Shown piece after piece: positions 21,359-32,744 of a stretch of DNA of 64,000 nucleotides. Origin of the DNA: Myxococcales bacterium. GTDB lineage: Bacteria; Myxococcota_A; Polyangia; Polyangiales; JADJMO01. The DNA is taken from positions 1 to 64,000 of the forward strand of contig JADJMO010000029.1 of NCBI GenBank assembly GCA_016709545.1, in the 5' to 3' direction. Position 1 is the stretch's first letter; each line of letters opens with the position of its first letter. A model generated the notes under the pieces. The model searched no databases and was not told where the DNA came from. It saw only the letters and a list, made by a program, of their open reading frames with translations. The position numbers were made by a program, and so were the translations under genes.

Positions 21359-21840
21359 TCGCGGCGGGCTCCGCCACCGGCTGGGCTCGGCTTCGATCAC
21401 TCTCTTTCGTCCCGGGGCGCGCGCTCGTTCGAGCGTGCGCCTTCGGGTTTTTTGTCGGGTGCAGGAGCCACGCGCCGACGGCCGTCGAAGCGGGGCCGGC
21501 TCCCTCGGCGTCGCTGGTGGTCACGGCCGCGGTGCCGGCCCCTGCGACACCCCCACCAGCGCCCACGGGCAGCGCGCCCGAGCCGCCGCCGTTCGACGAT
21601 GCGTGCACCACCCACGCCGACTGCGTGGCCCTCGATCACTTCGTGGACCCGGACTGGCGTTGCTGCCTCGGCTGCGGGGGCACCGTCGCGTCGTCCTTGT
21701 CGTGGGCGAAGGTATTCCTCGCCTACTGCGCCGACACCAAGCTGATGCGCGACTGCCCGGTGCCCCAGTGCGACGCCGGCACGGCGGCCGCCCGGTGCAT
21801 CGCTGGCCACTGCGCGCTCCTGCCCGGGAAGAAGCTCTAG
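21355..21840 (+). CDS. Cys-rich putative lipoprotein
   Basis: A protein of about 161 residues. The GTG at 21355 overlaps the rpsS stop as GTGA, suggesting coupled translation. A hydrophobic stretch LVRACAFGFFVGC ends in a plausible lipobox (FVGC), followed by an Ala/Pro-rich linker and a domain with many Cys residues (DACTTHADCVALD, WRCCLGCGG, CPVPQCDAG) likely to form disulphides outside the cytoplasm. Its signal region is encoded by a terminator-like hairpin, so the start is uncertain. The family is unknown; the TTHADCVALD pattern recurs in myxobacterial exported Cys-rich proteins. Confidence 0.6.
   Translation: MIAAGSATGWARLRSLSFVPGRALVRACAFGFFVGCRSHAPTAVEAGPAPSASLVVTAAVPAPATPPPAPTGSAPEPPPFDDACTTHADCVALDHFVDPDWRCCLGCGGTVASSLSWAKVFLAYCADTKLMRDCPVPQCDAGTAAARCIAGHCALLPGKKL
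21416..21453 (+). terminator. Intrinsic terminator candidate after rpsS
   Basis: A stem of about 11 pairs, GGCGCGCGCTC (21416-21426) with GAGCGTGCGCC (21431-21441), has loop GTTC and is followed 6 bases later by TTTTTT (21448-21453). It would end the ribosomal transcript, but it lies inside the reading frame of the following lipoprotein. Confidence 0.5.
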
Positions 21841-22121
21841 CGGCTGCGTCGCACGAACCCGACGAGCCCGCGCGGTCGGGCCAGGATGGCGTCCTTCTCC
21901 GGGCGCGACAGCTGCTTGAAGGCGTACTCGATCGAGAGCGCTTCGCCGCGTTCGCCGATCCGCGCCTTCGCGAGCAGTTCGAGCGGCCCTCGGCCCCGCG
22001 TGTAGCGCGCGCCCTTGCCGCGCTCGTGTGCGGCGAAGCGCGCCGCGACGTCGAGCGCGATGCCCGTGTAGAGGCTCCCGTCGCCGCACGCGAGCACGTA
22101 GATCGACCAGGCCTCCGCCAC
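21837..22121 (-). CDS. GIY-YIG domain protein
   Basis: A 94-residue single-domain GIY-YIG protein, related to UvrC-type and homing endonucleases. It starts with WSIYVLACGDGSLYTGIALD, matching the two beta-strand motif (IYVL and YTG), then the helix RFAAHERGKGARYT with the usual Arg and His, and AFKQLSRPEKDAIL with a conserved Lys/Glu pattern. GTG at 22121 gives the family length. Stand-alone proteins of this kind are common and their cellular role is not settled. Its stop overlaps that of the convergent lipoprotein gene. Confidence 0.85.
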   Translation of the reverse strand: MAEAWSIYVLACGDGSLYTGIALDVAARFAAHERGKGARYTRGRGPLELLAKARIGERGEALSIEYAFKQLSRPEKDAILARPRGLVGFVRRSR

Positions 22122-22148
22122 GGGCGCAGGGTACCCTGGCGACGCGCG

Positions 22149-22739
22149 ATGCACCTCGAGACGCTCACCACCCCCCCTGGCACCCCGGTCGTCGTGCGCG
22201 CGCACGGGCTCCTCTCGGAGCAAGAGCAGCGCGCCCTCGCCGACGACTGCTTCGCCCTCGAGCAACGGTTCGTCGACGCGAGCATCAGCGGCGCCCGCGA
22301 GGACTGGCGGAGCGGCAGCATCGTCTACGACCCGCCCGCGAGCGGCCTGCTCGTGGGGGAACGCGTGCGCGCGATCGCCGCCGAGGTGGCGACGAGGCTC
22401 GGGGTCGCCTCGCTCGCCACCATCGCCTCCCTCGAGTGCCAGCTGGCGTTGTACGGCGATGGCGGCTTCTACAAGCTCCACACCGACTCGCGCGGCCCCG
22501 ACGTCGAGCGCCGCGTGCTCTCCTATGTCCACTACGTCTCGCGGCGTCCGCGTCCGTTCGAGGGTGGCGCGTTGCGGGTGGTCGCGCCGGGCGGCGGGGC
22601 GCTCGAGATCGACCCGGAGGATGGGACGACCGTCTTCTTCCCGAGCGAGCTCGAGCACGAGGTGCTCCCCGTGCGCGTGCCGTCCGGGGCGTTCGCCGAC
22701 GGTCGATTCGCGATGACCGGCTGGATCTGGCGCCCCTGA
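22149..22739 (+). CDS. 2-oxoglutarate/Fe(II)-dependent oxygenase, prolyl-hydroxylase type
   Basis: A 196-residue cytoplasmic oxygenase with the double-stranded beta-helix fold of P4H-like enzymes. Iron ligands are visible: the HxD motif in YKLHTDS, and the distal His in ELEHEVLPV; the 2-oxoglutarate-binding Arg lies in GRFAMTGWIW. The segment ALYGDGGFYKLHTD and RRVLSYVHYVSRRPRPFEGGALRV are typical of the family. The substrate is unknown: bacterial members hydroxylate proline, other amino acids or small molecules. It starts 27 bases from the divergent GIY-YIG gene. Confidence 0.85.
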   Translation: MHLETLTTPPGTPVVVRAHGLLSEQEQRALADDCFALEQRFVDASISGAREDWRSGSIVYDPPASGLLVGERVRAIAAEVATRLGVASLATIASLECQLALYGDGGFYKLHTDSRGPDVERRVLSYVHYVSRRPRPFEGGALRVVAPGGGALEIDPEDGTTVFFPSELEHEVLPVRVPSGAFADGRFAMTGWIWRP

Positions 22740-22823
22740 CGCCTTTGGCCAGAGCGGCCACCGCGCGAAGAGACAATGTCGTACCGCTGACACGGCCCTT
22801 GCGATCGGTCATGATCGTCGACC

Positions 22824-25415
<2,592 letters not shown>

Positions 25416-25421
25416 GGTCTC

Positions 25422-26270
25422 ATGCGCAACGTCGTCCTCCTCGCCCTCGTCGCGGCGTCCGGTTGTTCGAGCAGCGAGGGCGTCGCGCCCGACGAGGATG
25501 CGGCCCTGGAAGCGACCGCCGACGACGGGGTGGACGCCTCGCCGACCGATGGCAGCATCGAGGGTGCGATCGATACGGGCTCTCCCGTCGATGCGCCCCC
25601 CGATACGACGCCCCCGCCCGCCGACGCCTCTCCGACCGGTGGCTGCGGCAAGGCGGCCACCGCGGGTGTCAGCAATGGCACGATCTCGGTCGGTGGGGTC
25701 ACCCGCACCTACGTGCTCTCGATCCCGACCGGCTACGACCCGAAGAAGGCCCTGCCGCTCGCTTTCGGGTGGCATGGCCGCACGGGCGACGGCAAGGGAT
25801 TCCGTGGCTACAGCGGCGTCGAGAAGGCGGCTGCGAACGCCGCGATCTTCGTCTACCCGGACGGCCTCACCGTCACCCCGTCGAACCCCAAGGACACGGG
25901 GTGGGACCTCGCGGCCAAGGGGCGTGACATCGCGTTCTTCGACGCGCTCGTGACCAAGCTGTCGGGCGATCTCTGCGTCGACGACAAGCGCATCTTCAGC
26001 TTCGGCTTCAGCTTCGGCGGCTACATGAGCAACGCCGTCGGCTGCGCGCGGCCCAAGGTGGTGCGGGCGGGGATCAAGGCCCGCGACCTCTGGGCGAAGG
26101 CGGCCGGCTGCGACACCTCCTCGAGCACCAAGGTCGCTCCGGACCCTTGCGTGACCTACGCAGGGTGCGGCGCGACCACGCCGGTCCGCTGGTGCCAGGC
26201 CGCGACCGGCGGGCACAGCTGGCCGAGCTACGCGCCCGCCGGGATCTGGGGCTTCTTCTCGGGGCTCTGA
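25422..26270 (+). CDS. PHB-depolymerase-like esterase lipoprotein, catalytic Asp region missing
   Basis: A 282-residue lipoprotein (signal MRNVVLLALVAASGC, Cys15; acidic/Pro linker to about residue 75) with an alpha/beta-hydrolase domain of the LpqC/feruloyl-esterase type. The nucleophile is in GFSFGGYMSN and the catalytic His in ATGGHSWPSY; the family AGCDTSSS-like end is also present. Between VVRAG and KARDLW, where relatives have roughly 45-55 residues including the catalytic Asp (HGTxDxxVPF), only two or so residues remain. The frame is intact, so this looks like an internal in-frame deletion and the enzyme may be inactive. Probably co-transcribed with the gene before it. The family call is sound; the deletion needs an alignment. 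Confidence 0.75.
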   Translation: MRNVVLLALVAASGCSSSEGVAPDEDAALEATADDGVDASPTDGSIEGAIDTGSPVDAPPDTTPPPADASPTGGCGKAATAGVSNGTISVGGVTRTYVLSIPTGYDPKKALPLAFGWHGRTGDGKGFRGYSGVEKAAANAAIFVYPDGLTVTPSNPKDTGWDLAAKGRDIAFFDALVTKLSGDLCVDDKRIFSFGFSFGGYMSNAVGCARPKVVRAGIKARDLWAKAAGCDTSSSTKVAPDPCVTYAGCGATTPVRWCQAATGGHSWPSYAPAGIWGFFSGL

Positions 26271-26295
26271 GCCCCGTGTTGGCTGGCGCGGCCGC

Positions 26296-27609
26296 TCACT
26301 TGATCGCGACGGGGCCGACGCAGACGTTGACCTCGAGGATCAGGTAGAGCAGCGCGAGGGCCTGGGGCTCGAGGGGCGCGCTCGCCTCCGCGGTGGGCTG
26401 CGTGTGATAGGTCGTGTAGAGCACGCGGCCACACGAGTGCTCGAAGCTCGTGCTCGCCGGGAGCCCCGCGGCCTTCACCCACACCTTCGGCGTCGACTTC
26501 GCGGGCTTGCCGTCCACGTCGAGGTCGTCGACCGTCTTGACGCCGAGCACGTGGGTCCAGGCGTCCTTCACCGAGCTGAGGCTCTTGCCCTGCGCCGCGA
26601 GCCACGCCGCGAGGCCGGTGTCCTCGATGGTCGCCGCCTCCTCGCCGCCGCCGTCCTCGCACGCGCTGCCGATCGTGGAGGTCCCACCCTTCCAGTCCAT
26701 GAACCCAGGGAAGTTCTGCCGGACGTACTCGTACGACCAGTCCGACACGTACACGCGGCCGCCGGCCTTCACGTAGTTGTCCATCGTGGTCTTGGTGGCC
26801 CCCGAGTAGACGCCCGTGCACTTGGGACCGGTGCCTCCACCGAGGTCGGAGCCGCCGCTGCAGGGCACGAACACGATGTGGTACTTGGAGATCTCCGCCG
26901 GGTCGCTGAGCAGCTTGTCGGGCGAGGGGTAGGGGCTCGTCTCGCCGAAGTCGTGCAGGCCGTAGATGGCGAAGCCCGTCGCGTCCTTGGAGAGGACGCG
27001 CGCCTTGGGCAGGAGCCCGCCGACCGTGACCTTCGCCTCGAGGCCCATGCGGGCGAGGACCATCTCGATCGGATCCCACGCGCCGAGCGCGATCGCCATC
27101 TTGGGGACGTCGTCGCCGGCCGCCTTGTTGGTCTTGGCCGGCATGGTGGTGTTCTCCTTGGGGACCACCTGCTTGCCCGCCACGGGGCTGATCTTGCGGA
27201 CCTTGCGGAAGGCGCCCTTCTGCACGATCAGGAACTGCTCGCCGAGGAACGTGGGCAGCGTGAACGTGCCGTCGGGCGCCGTGGTGGTGTACGGCGTGCC
27301 GTCGGTGAGCTTGACGCACTTGTCGCAGTAGACCTTGTCGGGGATCGCCGCGGGCGCGCTGGTGCTCGTGTAGACGAGCGCGCCCGAGATCGGGATCGTG
27401 CCCTCGGGCGCGGTGACCTTGCCCTCGAGGGTGGCGGGCCGCTCGGGCGCGCCGTCGGGCGAGAAGCCATCGAGGTCGATCTACGTGTCCGTCGTCCCGT
27501 CGACCGACCCGTCGAGCTTGGTGCCGTTCGGGGTGTCCTCCTTGCCGGCCGAGCAGCCCAGCAAGGAGAGCAAGGAGATCGTCGCCAGCCAGGTCGTCGC
27601 GTGCCGCAT
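26296..27609 (-). pseudogene. Lipoprotein with carboxypeptidase-regulatory-like domain, in-frame TAG
   Basis: An ATG at 27609 begins a clear lipoprotein signal, MRHATTWLATISLLSLLGC, followed by a Gly/Asp/Thr linker. Codon 43, in the linker (27481-27483), is TAG. The frame then continues without a break for almost 400 more codons to 26296. Just after the stop comes a beta-sandwich, carboxypeptidase-regulatory-like domain (ATLEGKVTAPEGTIPISGAL, then APDGTFTLP), then a domain with DWSYEYVRQNFPGFMDWKG and several Cys. The break could be a real nonsense mutation, a base-call error or readthrough. A GTG at 27225 could start only a truncated product without a signal. Confidence 0.7.
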
Positions 27610-27684
27610 CGCTGTGCCCTCGTGTGGTGGCCCCCGCGGCGCGACTCTAGCCCGCTTCGGTGGGGTCGTCGCTGACGAGCTGCG

Positions 27685-29166
27685 TCACTTCGGGAGCGGC
27701 AGCATCAGGATGGCCGACTCGTCGTCTTCCGTCGTCGTGGCGTCGACGCCGCGGACCCCGCCGAGGGCGATCCGGTCCTTCTTGGGCGAGACGGCGACGG
27801 CCCAGAAGAAGTCGTTCACGCCGCCGAGATCGTAGGTGCGCACACCGTTCGTCCCGAACGTGGTGTCGGGCAGGCCGTCCTTCGAGAGCAGGGCGACCAT
27901 CGCGTCCGAGTTGGTCGCGGTCGGCCGTCCGCCGCCGACGAGCAGGATGCGCTGGTCGGGCAACACGACGAGCGCGCGGCCGTTGTCGTTCTGCCCAGCG
28001 AGGTCGAGCCGCGCGACGCCGTCCTTGCCGAACGTCTTGTCGAGCGCGCCGCCGGCGGTCACCCTCAGCGACAGCCAGTCGAGCGACTCGGTCGCGGTCG
28101 CGCGCCCGTAGCCCACGGTGACGAAGCTCGTGCCCTGGAGCGCCGCCCCATAGGCCTCGGTCGCCGAGGGGAGGATGACGTCGTTGAACACACCATCCTT
28201 GCCGAAGGTCTTGTCGGCGGTGCCGTCGGGCTTCACCTTCGCGAGCACGGGACGGACGATGCTGTCCTTGTCGCGGTAATAGCCGCTCAGCACGGCGCTG
28301 CCGTCGGTCAGGATGGTGGCGGTGCGGGGGCTCGCCGACGTGTTGTCGATGTCGAGGGTGAAGAGACCGTCGGTGCCGAAGGTCTTGTCGCGCGCGCCGT
28401 CGGCCGAGAGCTTCACGAGAGCGAAGTCGGTGTCCGTGCGGCCGGTGGCCTTGAGGCTGCCGGTCACGAGGAGCTGATCGCCGGGGAACACCGAGAGGCC
28501 CCACTGGCCGTCCGCGAGGTAGGTCGTGCCCGCGAGCTCGCCGGGGCTGAGATCGAGGACGACGACACCCTCGGTGCCGAAGGTCGTGTCGACCTTGCCG
28601 TCGGTCGTGAAGCGCACGAGCGCGAGGTCCCGATCGCGATCGTCGGTCGCGCCGGCGTGCTCGACGGTGCCGGCGACGACGATCTTGCCGCTCGACTGCA
28701 CGACGATCCCCCGCGCGACCTCGCCGCCCTTCTTCGCGATCACGTTCTTGCGCGCGATCCCGTCGACGCCGAACGACTTGTCGACGGAGCCATCGGCCTT
28801 CATCTTCACGACGAAGAACGCCGTGTCGGCGTCCGCGCCGGCGGCGTCCGAGATGGCGCCGGTCCCGTAGACCGCGTCGCCCGTCGCGTCCCACGCGAGG
28901 CCGAAGAGGCGGTCGTGGCCGGCCGCGGAGAGCGCGAGGACCACCGGCTTGGGATCGCTCGTCGGCGTGTCCGGGGTCGCGTCCGCGACGTCGGCCCCCG
29001 CTTCCGTCGGCGAGTCGGAGGAGCCGTCTGCGACGCCTGTGTCGAGGGTCCCCGAGTCGGTCTCGGCGGGAGCCGGGTCGTCTCCACCACAGCCTGTCGC
29101 GACGACGGCGGCGACCGAGAGGAGAAGATGACGGAAGCTCGGGCTGAGATCGAAAGTGAAACTCAT
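27685..29166 (-). CDS. Delta-60 repeat lipoprotein
   Basis: A protein of about 493 residues counted from the ATG at 29166. That start places the hydrophobic core LLLSVAAVVATGC correctly for a lipoprotein; a start 30 bases upstream adds only a charged tail. After an Asp/Thr/Ser linker it has seven or so delta-60 repeats (FGTDGLFTLDI-like, with DKTFGxDGV recurring), about 55 residues apart, predicted to form a beta-propeller. Delta-60 repeat proteins are exported and common in myxobacteria, function unknown. It is divergent from the imelysin operon and a TGAAA-N5-TTTCG sequence overlaps its start codon, so it may share regulation with that operon. Confidence 0.8.
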   Translation of the reverse strand: MSFTFDLSPSFRHLLLSVAAVVATGCGGDDPAPAETDSGTLDTGVADGSSDSPTEAGADVADATPDTPTSDPKPVVLALSAAGHDRLFGLAWDATGDAVYGTGAISDAAGADADTAFFVVKMKADGSVDKSFGVDGIARKNVIAKKGGEVARGIVVQSSGKIVVAGTVEHAGATDDRDRDLALVRFTTDGKVDTTFGTEGVVVLDLSPGELAGTTYLADGQWGLSVFPGDQLLVTGSLKATGRTDTDFALVKLSADGARDKTFGTDGLFTLDIDNTSASPRTATILTDGSAVLSGYYRDKDSIVRPVLAKVKPDGTADKTFGKDGVFNDVILPSATEAYGAALQGTSFVTVGYGRATATESLDWLSLRVTAGGALDKTFGKDGVARLDLAGQNDNGRALVVLPDQRILLVGGGRPTATNSDAMVALLSKDGLPDTTFGTNGVRTYDLGGVNDFFWAVAVSPKKDRIALGGVRGVDATTTEDDESAILMLPLPK

Positions 29167-29171
29167 TTTCG
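29157..29171. promoter_or_regulatory. Inverted-repeat operator candidate 1
   Basis: TGAAACTCATTTTCG is a near-palindrome (TGAAA-N5-TTTCG) covering the start codon of the delta-60 gene. It shares its pattern with 29258-29272 and resembles the 7-1-7 layout of Fur boxes (TGATAATNATTATCA) at about 11 of 14 positions. Confidence 0.4.
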
Positions 29172-29256
29172 CTGGTCTCCGGGAATGGACTGTCATAACT
29201 GCCTGGAATTCTTGTCGGTCGCGCCTTGACGAGCCGGTCGTCTTCTAATAACGCAA

Positions 29257-29273
29257 TTGAAAGTCGATTTCAA
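29257..29273. promoter_or_regulatory. Inverted-repeat operator candidate 2
   Basis: TTGAAAGTCGATTTCAA is a perfect inverted repeat (TTGAAA-N5-TTTCAA) just before the imelysin-like gene. A possible promoter, TTGACG (29226-29231) and TAATAA (29246-29251), lies directly upstream, though its spacer is short, so a protein bound here could block transcription of the operon. Confidence 0.45.
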
Positions 29274-29280
29274 GAGACCC

Positions 29281-30471
29281 ATGCGCCCCTACCTTCCCTG
29301 CCTCCTCGCCCTCGCCGCCGTGTCCTGCGACAAGCCGACCTCGCGGCCCGACGGCGTCGACGCAGGCGACTTCGACCGCAACGCCATGCTCGGCGCGATA
29401 GGCGCCTGCGTGGTCGGCTCGTACGAGGCCTTCGAGGCGAGCGCCACCAAGCTCGAGACGGCGCTCGGCGCCCTCGTCGCCACGCCGACCGACGCCACCC
29501 GCAAGGCCGCGCGCGACGCGTGGCTCGAGGCGATGGATGCGTGGCAGGTCGTCGAGCTGGGCCAGATCGGTCCGCTCGCCGCAACGACGCAGCCCGGTGG
29601 TCAGGGGCTGCGCGACGGCTTCTACGCGTGGCCGCTCCTCGGGCGTTGCCTCGCCGACGAGGCCACCGCGAGCAAGTCGTACGAGGCGCCGGACTTCGTC
29701 ACCAAGGGCCTGCCGAACACGCGGGGCCTCGGCACGCTCGAGTACCTCCTGTTCTTCGACGCCCCTGACCACGGCTGTGGCTCGTCCTCGATCGTGGTGA
29801 CGAGCGGCAGCTGGGCCGCGCTCACCAAGGAGGAGATCGCGAGCCGTCGCGCCGCGTACGGCCTCGTCCTCGCGAGGGACCTCGCGAAGAACGCGCACGC
29901 CCTCGTCGAGGCCTGGAAGCCGGGCAAGGGGGGCTTCGTCACATCGCTCTCCACCGCGGGCAAGGGCAGCGCGGTCTACCCGGACGCCAAGGTGGCGCTC
30001 GACGCGGTGCTCAGCGGCCTCTTCTACGTCGACTACATGACCAAGGACATCAAGCTCGGCGTCCCGTCGGGCTACATCGTCGATCCGGTGTGCACCGAGC
30101 CGCCGTGTGGGGAGCTCGTCGAGGCGCGCTGGTCGGTCACCTCGAAGCGTCACGTCAAGACGAACCTCGTCGCCTTCCGGAAGCTCTGGAAGGGCTGCGG
30201 CGCGGGCGACGCGGGGATCGCCTTCGACGACTACCTGCGCGCGGCCGGGGGCGGTGCGCTCGTTGACGAGCTCGAAGGTCACCTCGCCGGCGCGATCGCC
30301 GCGGTCGACGCCTTCCCCTACGCGTCGATCGAAGAGGGCCTCGCCAAGGACCCGGCCTCGGTGAAGACGCTCATCGTCGCCATCAAGAAGCTGACCGACG
30401 CGCTCAAGACGGACGTCGTCTCGATCCTCCACCTCGACCTGCCGGCGCGCGTCGCCGGAGACAACGACTGA
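29281..30471 (+). CDS. Imelysin-like lipoprotein (metal uptake)
   Basis: A protein of about 396 residues from the ATG at 29281. The signal MRPYLPCLLALAAVSC ends in a lipobox with Cys16. The mature protein is an all-helical imelysin/IrpA-type domain: AWQVVELGQIGPL, GFYAWPLLGRC, the motif region NTRGLGTLEYLLF, and a C-terminal PYASIEEGLAKD. In the family the motif is GxHxxE; here the His position is Gly (GLGTLE), a substitution I recall from other IrpA-like lipoproteins. Imelysin-like proteins are linked to iron (or other metal) uptake outside the cytoplasm. It is followed 2 bases later by a TonB-dependent receptor gene and lies behind a palindromic operator candidate, so a metal-regulated operon is likely. 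Confidence 0.8.
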   Translation: MRPYLPCLLALAAVSCDKPTSRPDGVDAGDFDRNAMLGAIGACVVGSYEAFEASATKLETALGALVATPTDATRKAARDAWLEAMDAWQVVELGQIGPLAATTQPGGQGLRDGFYAWPLLGRCLADEATASKSYEAPDFVTKGLPNTRGLGTLEYLLFFDAPDHGCGSSSIVVTSGSWAALTKEEIASRRAAYGLVLARDLAKNAHALVEAWKPGKGGFVTSLSTAGKGSAVYPDAKVALDAVLSGLFYVDYMTKDIKLGVPSGYIVDPVCTEPPCGELVEARWSVTSKRHVKTNLVAFRKLWKGCGAGDAGIAFDDYLRAAGGGALVDELEGHLAGAIAAVDAFPYASIEEGLAKDPASVKTLIVAIKKLTDALKTDVVSILHLDLPARVAGDND

Positions 30472-30473
30472 AC

Positions 30474-32744
30474 ATGTCCCTCCGCATCACGAGCAGTGGG
30501 CTCGCCGTCGCCGTCGTCGTCCTCGCCACGCCCGCGGCGCGCGCCGACCACGAGCCGCTCCCCGAGGCCAAGGAGGAGGCGCCGGCCGAGGCCGCCCCGA
30601 AGGAAGCGAAGGAGAAACAGCCGAAGGAGAAGGAGAAGGAGCCGAAGGAGGAGCAGGCGACCGAGCTCTCGGTCGTCGGCAGCAAGGAGGCCGAGACCGG
30701 CGGCTCGGTGCACACGCTCAAGCAGAAGCAGCTCGAGCGCATGCGCTACGACGACCCGCACGCGGTGTTCCTCGCGGTGCCCGGCGTCTACGCGCGGAGC
30801 GAGGACGGCTACGGCCTGCGCCCCAACCTCGGCATGCGCGGCGCCAACTCGGACCGCAGCAAGAAGCTCACGCTGATGGAGGACGGCGTGCTGTTCGGGC
30901 CCGCCCCCTACTCGGCGCCCGCTGCGTACTACTTCCCGCTCGTCGGCCGCATGCGCGCGGTGCACGTGGTCAAGGGGCCGTCGGCGATCCTGCACGGCCC
31001 GCAGACCATCGGCGGCGCCATCGATCTCATCACCCACGACGTGCCGGGCTCGCCCACGGGGCGCTTCGGTCTCACGCTCGGGTCGTTCGGCTACCACCAG
31101 CTCTACGCGCGCCAGGGCCTCTCGTCGGACGACGTCGGCGTCGTGGTCGAGGGGGTGCAGCTCGGGAGCTCCGGCTTCAAGGTGCTCGACGGCGGTGGCG
31201 ACTCGGGCTTCGTCCGCCGCGAGGTCATGGTCAAGGGGGCGTTCGGCCTCCCGAGCCGGGAAGGCCTGCGGCACGAGCTCGGCGTCAAGCTCACGCTGTC
31301 GAGCGAGACGTCGCACGAGACCTACCTCGGGCTCACCGACGCGGATTTCCGCGCGTCGCCCTACCGCCGCTACCGCGCGAGCAACCAGGACCGCATGGAC
31401 AACCAGCGAGTCTCGCTGGTCGTCTCGCACCAGGCGCACTTCGAGGGCGGCTTCGACGTGACGACGACGGCGTATCGCCACGACTTCCAGCGCACGTGGC
31501 GCAAGGTCAACGGCCTGCGCGGCGGGGACATCCTGCAGGTGCTGGCGCAGCCGAACGCGCCGTCGAACGCCGCGTTCTACCGGTCGCTGACCGGCGAGGC
31601 CGACTCGCCGGGTGTCGGACAGGCCATCCTCATCGGGCCGAACGACCGCACGTTCGTCTCGCAGGGGATCCAGACGGTGGGCAAGAAGACCTGGAAGGGT
31701 GACGGCTGGGAGAACCGGCTCGAGTACGGCCTGCGCGTGCACTACGACGAGATCCTGCGCAACCAGTCGCAGAACGGGTTCCTCATGCAGGGCGGTCAGC
31801 TGGTCGCCGACGGGCGGCCGACCGAGCTCGTGACCTACAACCGACAGTCCACGACCGCCCTCGCGCTCCACCTCGCCGACGCCATCTCGTTCTCGCGCTT
31901 CATCTTCACGCCAGGCGTGCGCATCGAGGTGCTGCGCGGCCGCGAGGACGACTACCTGACCGGCACGACCGCCATCAACACGACGCAGGTGGTGCTCCCC
32001 GGGCTCGGCAGCTGGGTGCGCCTCACCAAGAACCTGGGCCTCGTCGCCGGGGTCCACCGCGGGTTCTCGCCGCCGAACCCCGGCGCGAGCTCGGTGAACG
32101 GGCACGAAGACGCGATCCACTGGGAGGGCGGCGCGCGCTGGACGAGCAAGCGGGTGCGCGCCGAGGTCATCGGCTTCTACGACGACTACCGCAACCTCAC
32201 CGACATCTGCACGTTCTCGAACGGCTGCGTCGGCAAGAACCAGGACCGCCAGTACGACGCGGGCGCGGCGCGGATCTACGGGGCAGAGGCGTTCGCCGAG
32301 GCCGAGATCCCCGTGTTTCCGGGCGCGGCGCTCCCGGTGCGCCTCTCGTACACGTTCACCCGCTCGCGCCTGCTCTCGAGCTTCACCTCCTCGGATCCGC
32401 AGCTCGCGAACGTGCGCGAGGGCGACGAGCTGCCCTACCTGCCGCGGCACCAGCTCTCGGGCATGGTCGGCTTCGAGACCAAGCGCTTCGGGGTCGCCGC
32501 GCAGGGCCTCTACGTGGGACGCATGCGCGAGACGGCAGGCCAGGGAGCGTTCGTGGATGGCCTCACCACCGACGCCTCCTTCGTGCTCGACGTCAGCGGT
32601 TCGTTCAAGGTGAACGGCTGGCTTCGCCTCCACGGCGGGGTGCGCAACCTGCTCGACCAGGCCTACCTCGCCGGGCGTCGGCCGTTCGGCGCGCGCCCGC
32701 TCGCGCCGCGCACGTTCCAGGTCGGCGCGCAGGTGGATCTGTGA
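30474..32744 (+). CDS. TonB-dependent outer-membrane receptor
   Basis: A 756-residue receptor, with a cleavable signal (to about residue 24), a Glu/Lys/Pro-rich spacer (26-62, periplasmic), then the plug domain beginning about 85: DDPHAVFLAVPGVYARSEDG, LRPNLGMRGANSDRSKK, VVKGPSAILHGPQTIGGAIDLIT. The rest is a 22-strand beta-barrel, closing with a C-terminal aromatic-type end (FQVGAQVDL). The RPNLGMRG plug resembles FecA/iron-siderophore receptors. It should import an iron complex using TonB energy. It is translationally linked to the imelysin-like gene (2-base gap) and its stop overlaps the start of the hydroxylase gene. Confidence 0.93.
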   Translation: MSLRITSSGLAVAVVVLATPAARADHEPLPEAKEEAPAEAAPKEAKEKQPKEKEKEPKEEQATELSVVGSKEAETGGSVHTLKQKQLERMRYDDPHAVFLAVPGVYARSEDGYGLRPNLGMRGANSDRSKKLTLMEDGVLFGPAPYSAPAAYYFPLVGRMRAVHVVKGPSAILHGPQTIGGAIDLITHDVPGSPTGRFGLTLGSFGYHQLYARQGLSSDDVGVVVEGVQLGSSGFKVLDGGGDSGFVRREVMVKGAFGLPSREGLRHELGVKLTLSSETSHETYLGLTDADFRASPYRRYRASNQDRMDNQRVSLVVSHQAHFEGGFDVTTTAYRHDFQRTWRKVNGLRGGDILQVLAQPNAPSNAAFYRSLTGEADSPGVGQAILIGPNDRTFVSQGIQTVGKKTWKGDGWENRLEYGLRVHYDEILRNQSQNGFLMQGGQLVADGRPTELVTYNRQSTTALALHLADAISFSRFIFTPGVRIEVLRGREDDYLTGTTAINTTQVVLPGLGSWVRLTKNLGLVAGVHRGFSPPNPGASSVNGHEDAIHWEGGARWTSKRVRAEVIGFYDDYRNLTDICTFSNGCVGKNQDRQYDAGAARIYGAEAFAEAEIPVFPGAALPVRLSYTFTRSRLLSSFTSSDPQLANVREGDELPYLPRHQLSGMVGFETKRFGVAAQGLYVGRMRETAGQGAFVDGLTTDASFVLDVSGSFKVNGWLRLHGGVRNLLDQAYLAGRRPFGARPLAPRTFQVGAQVDL

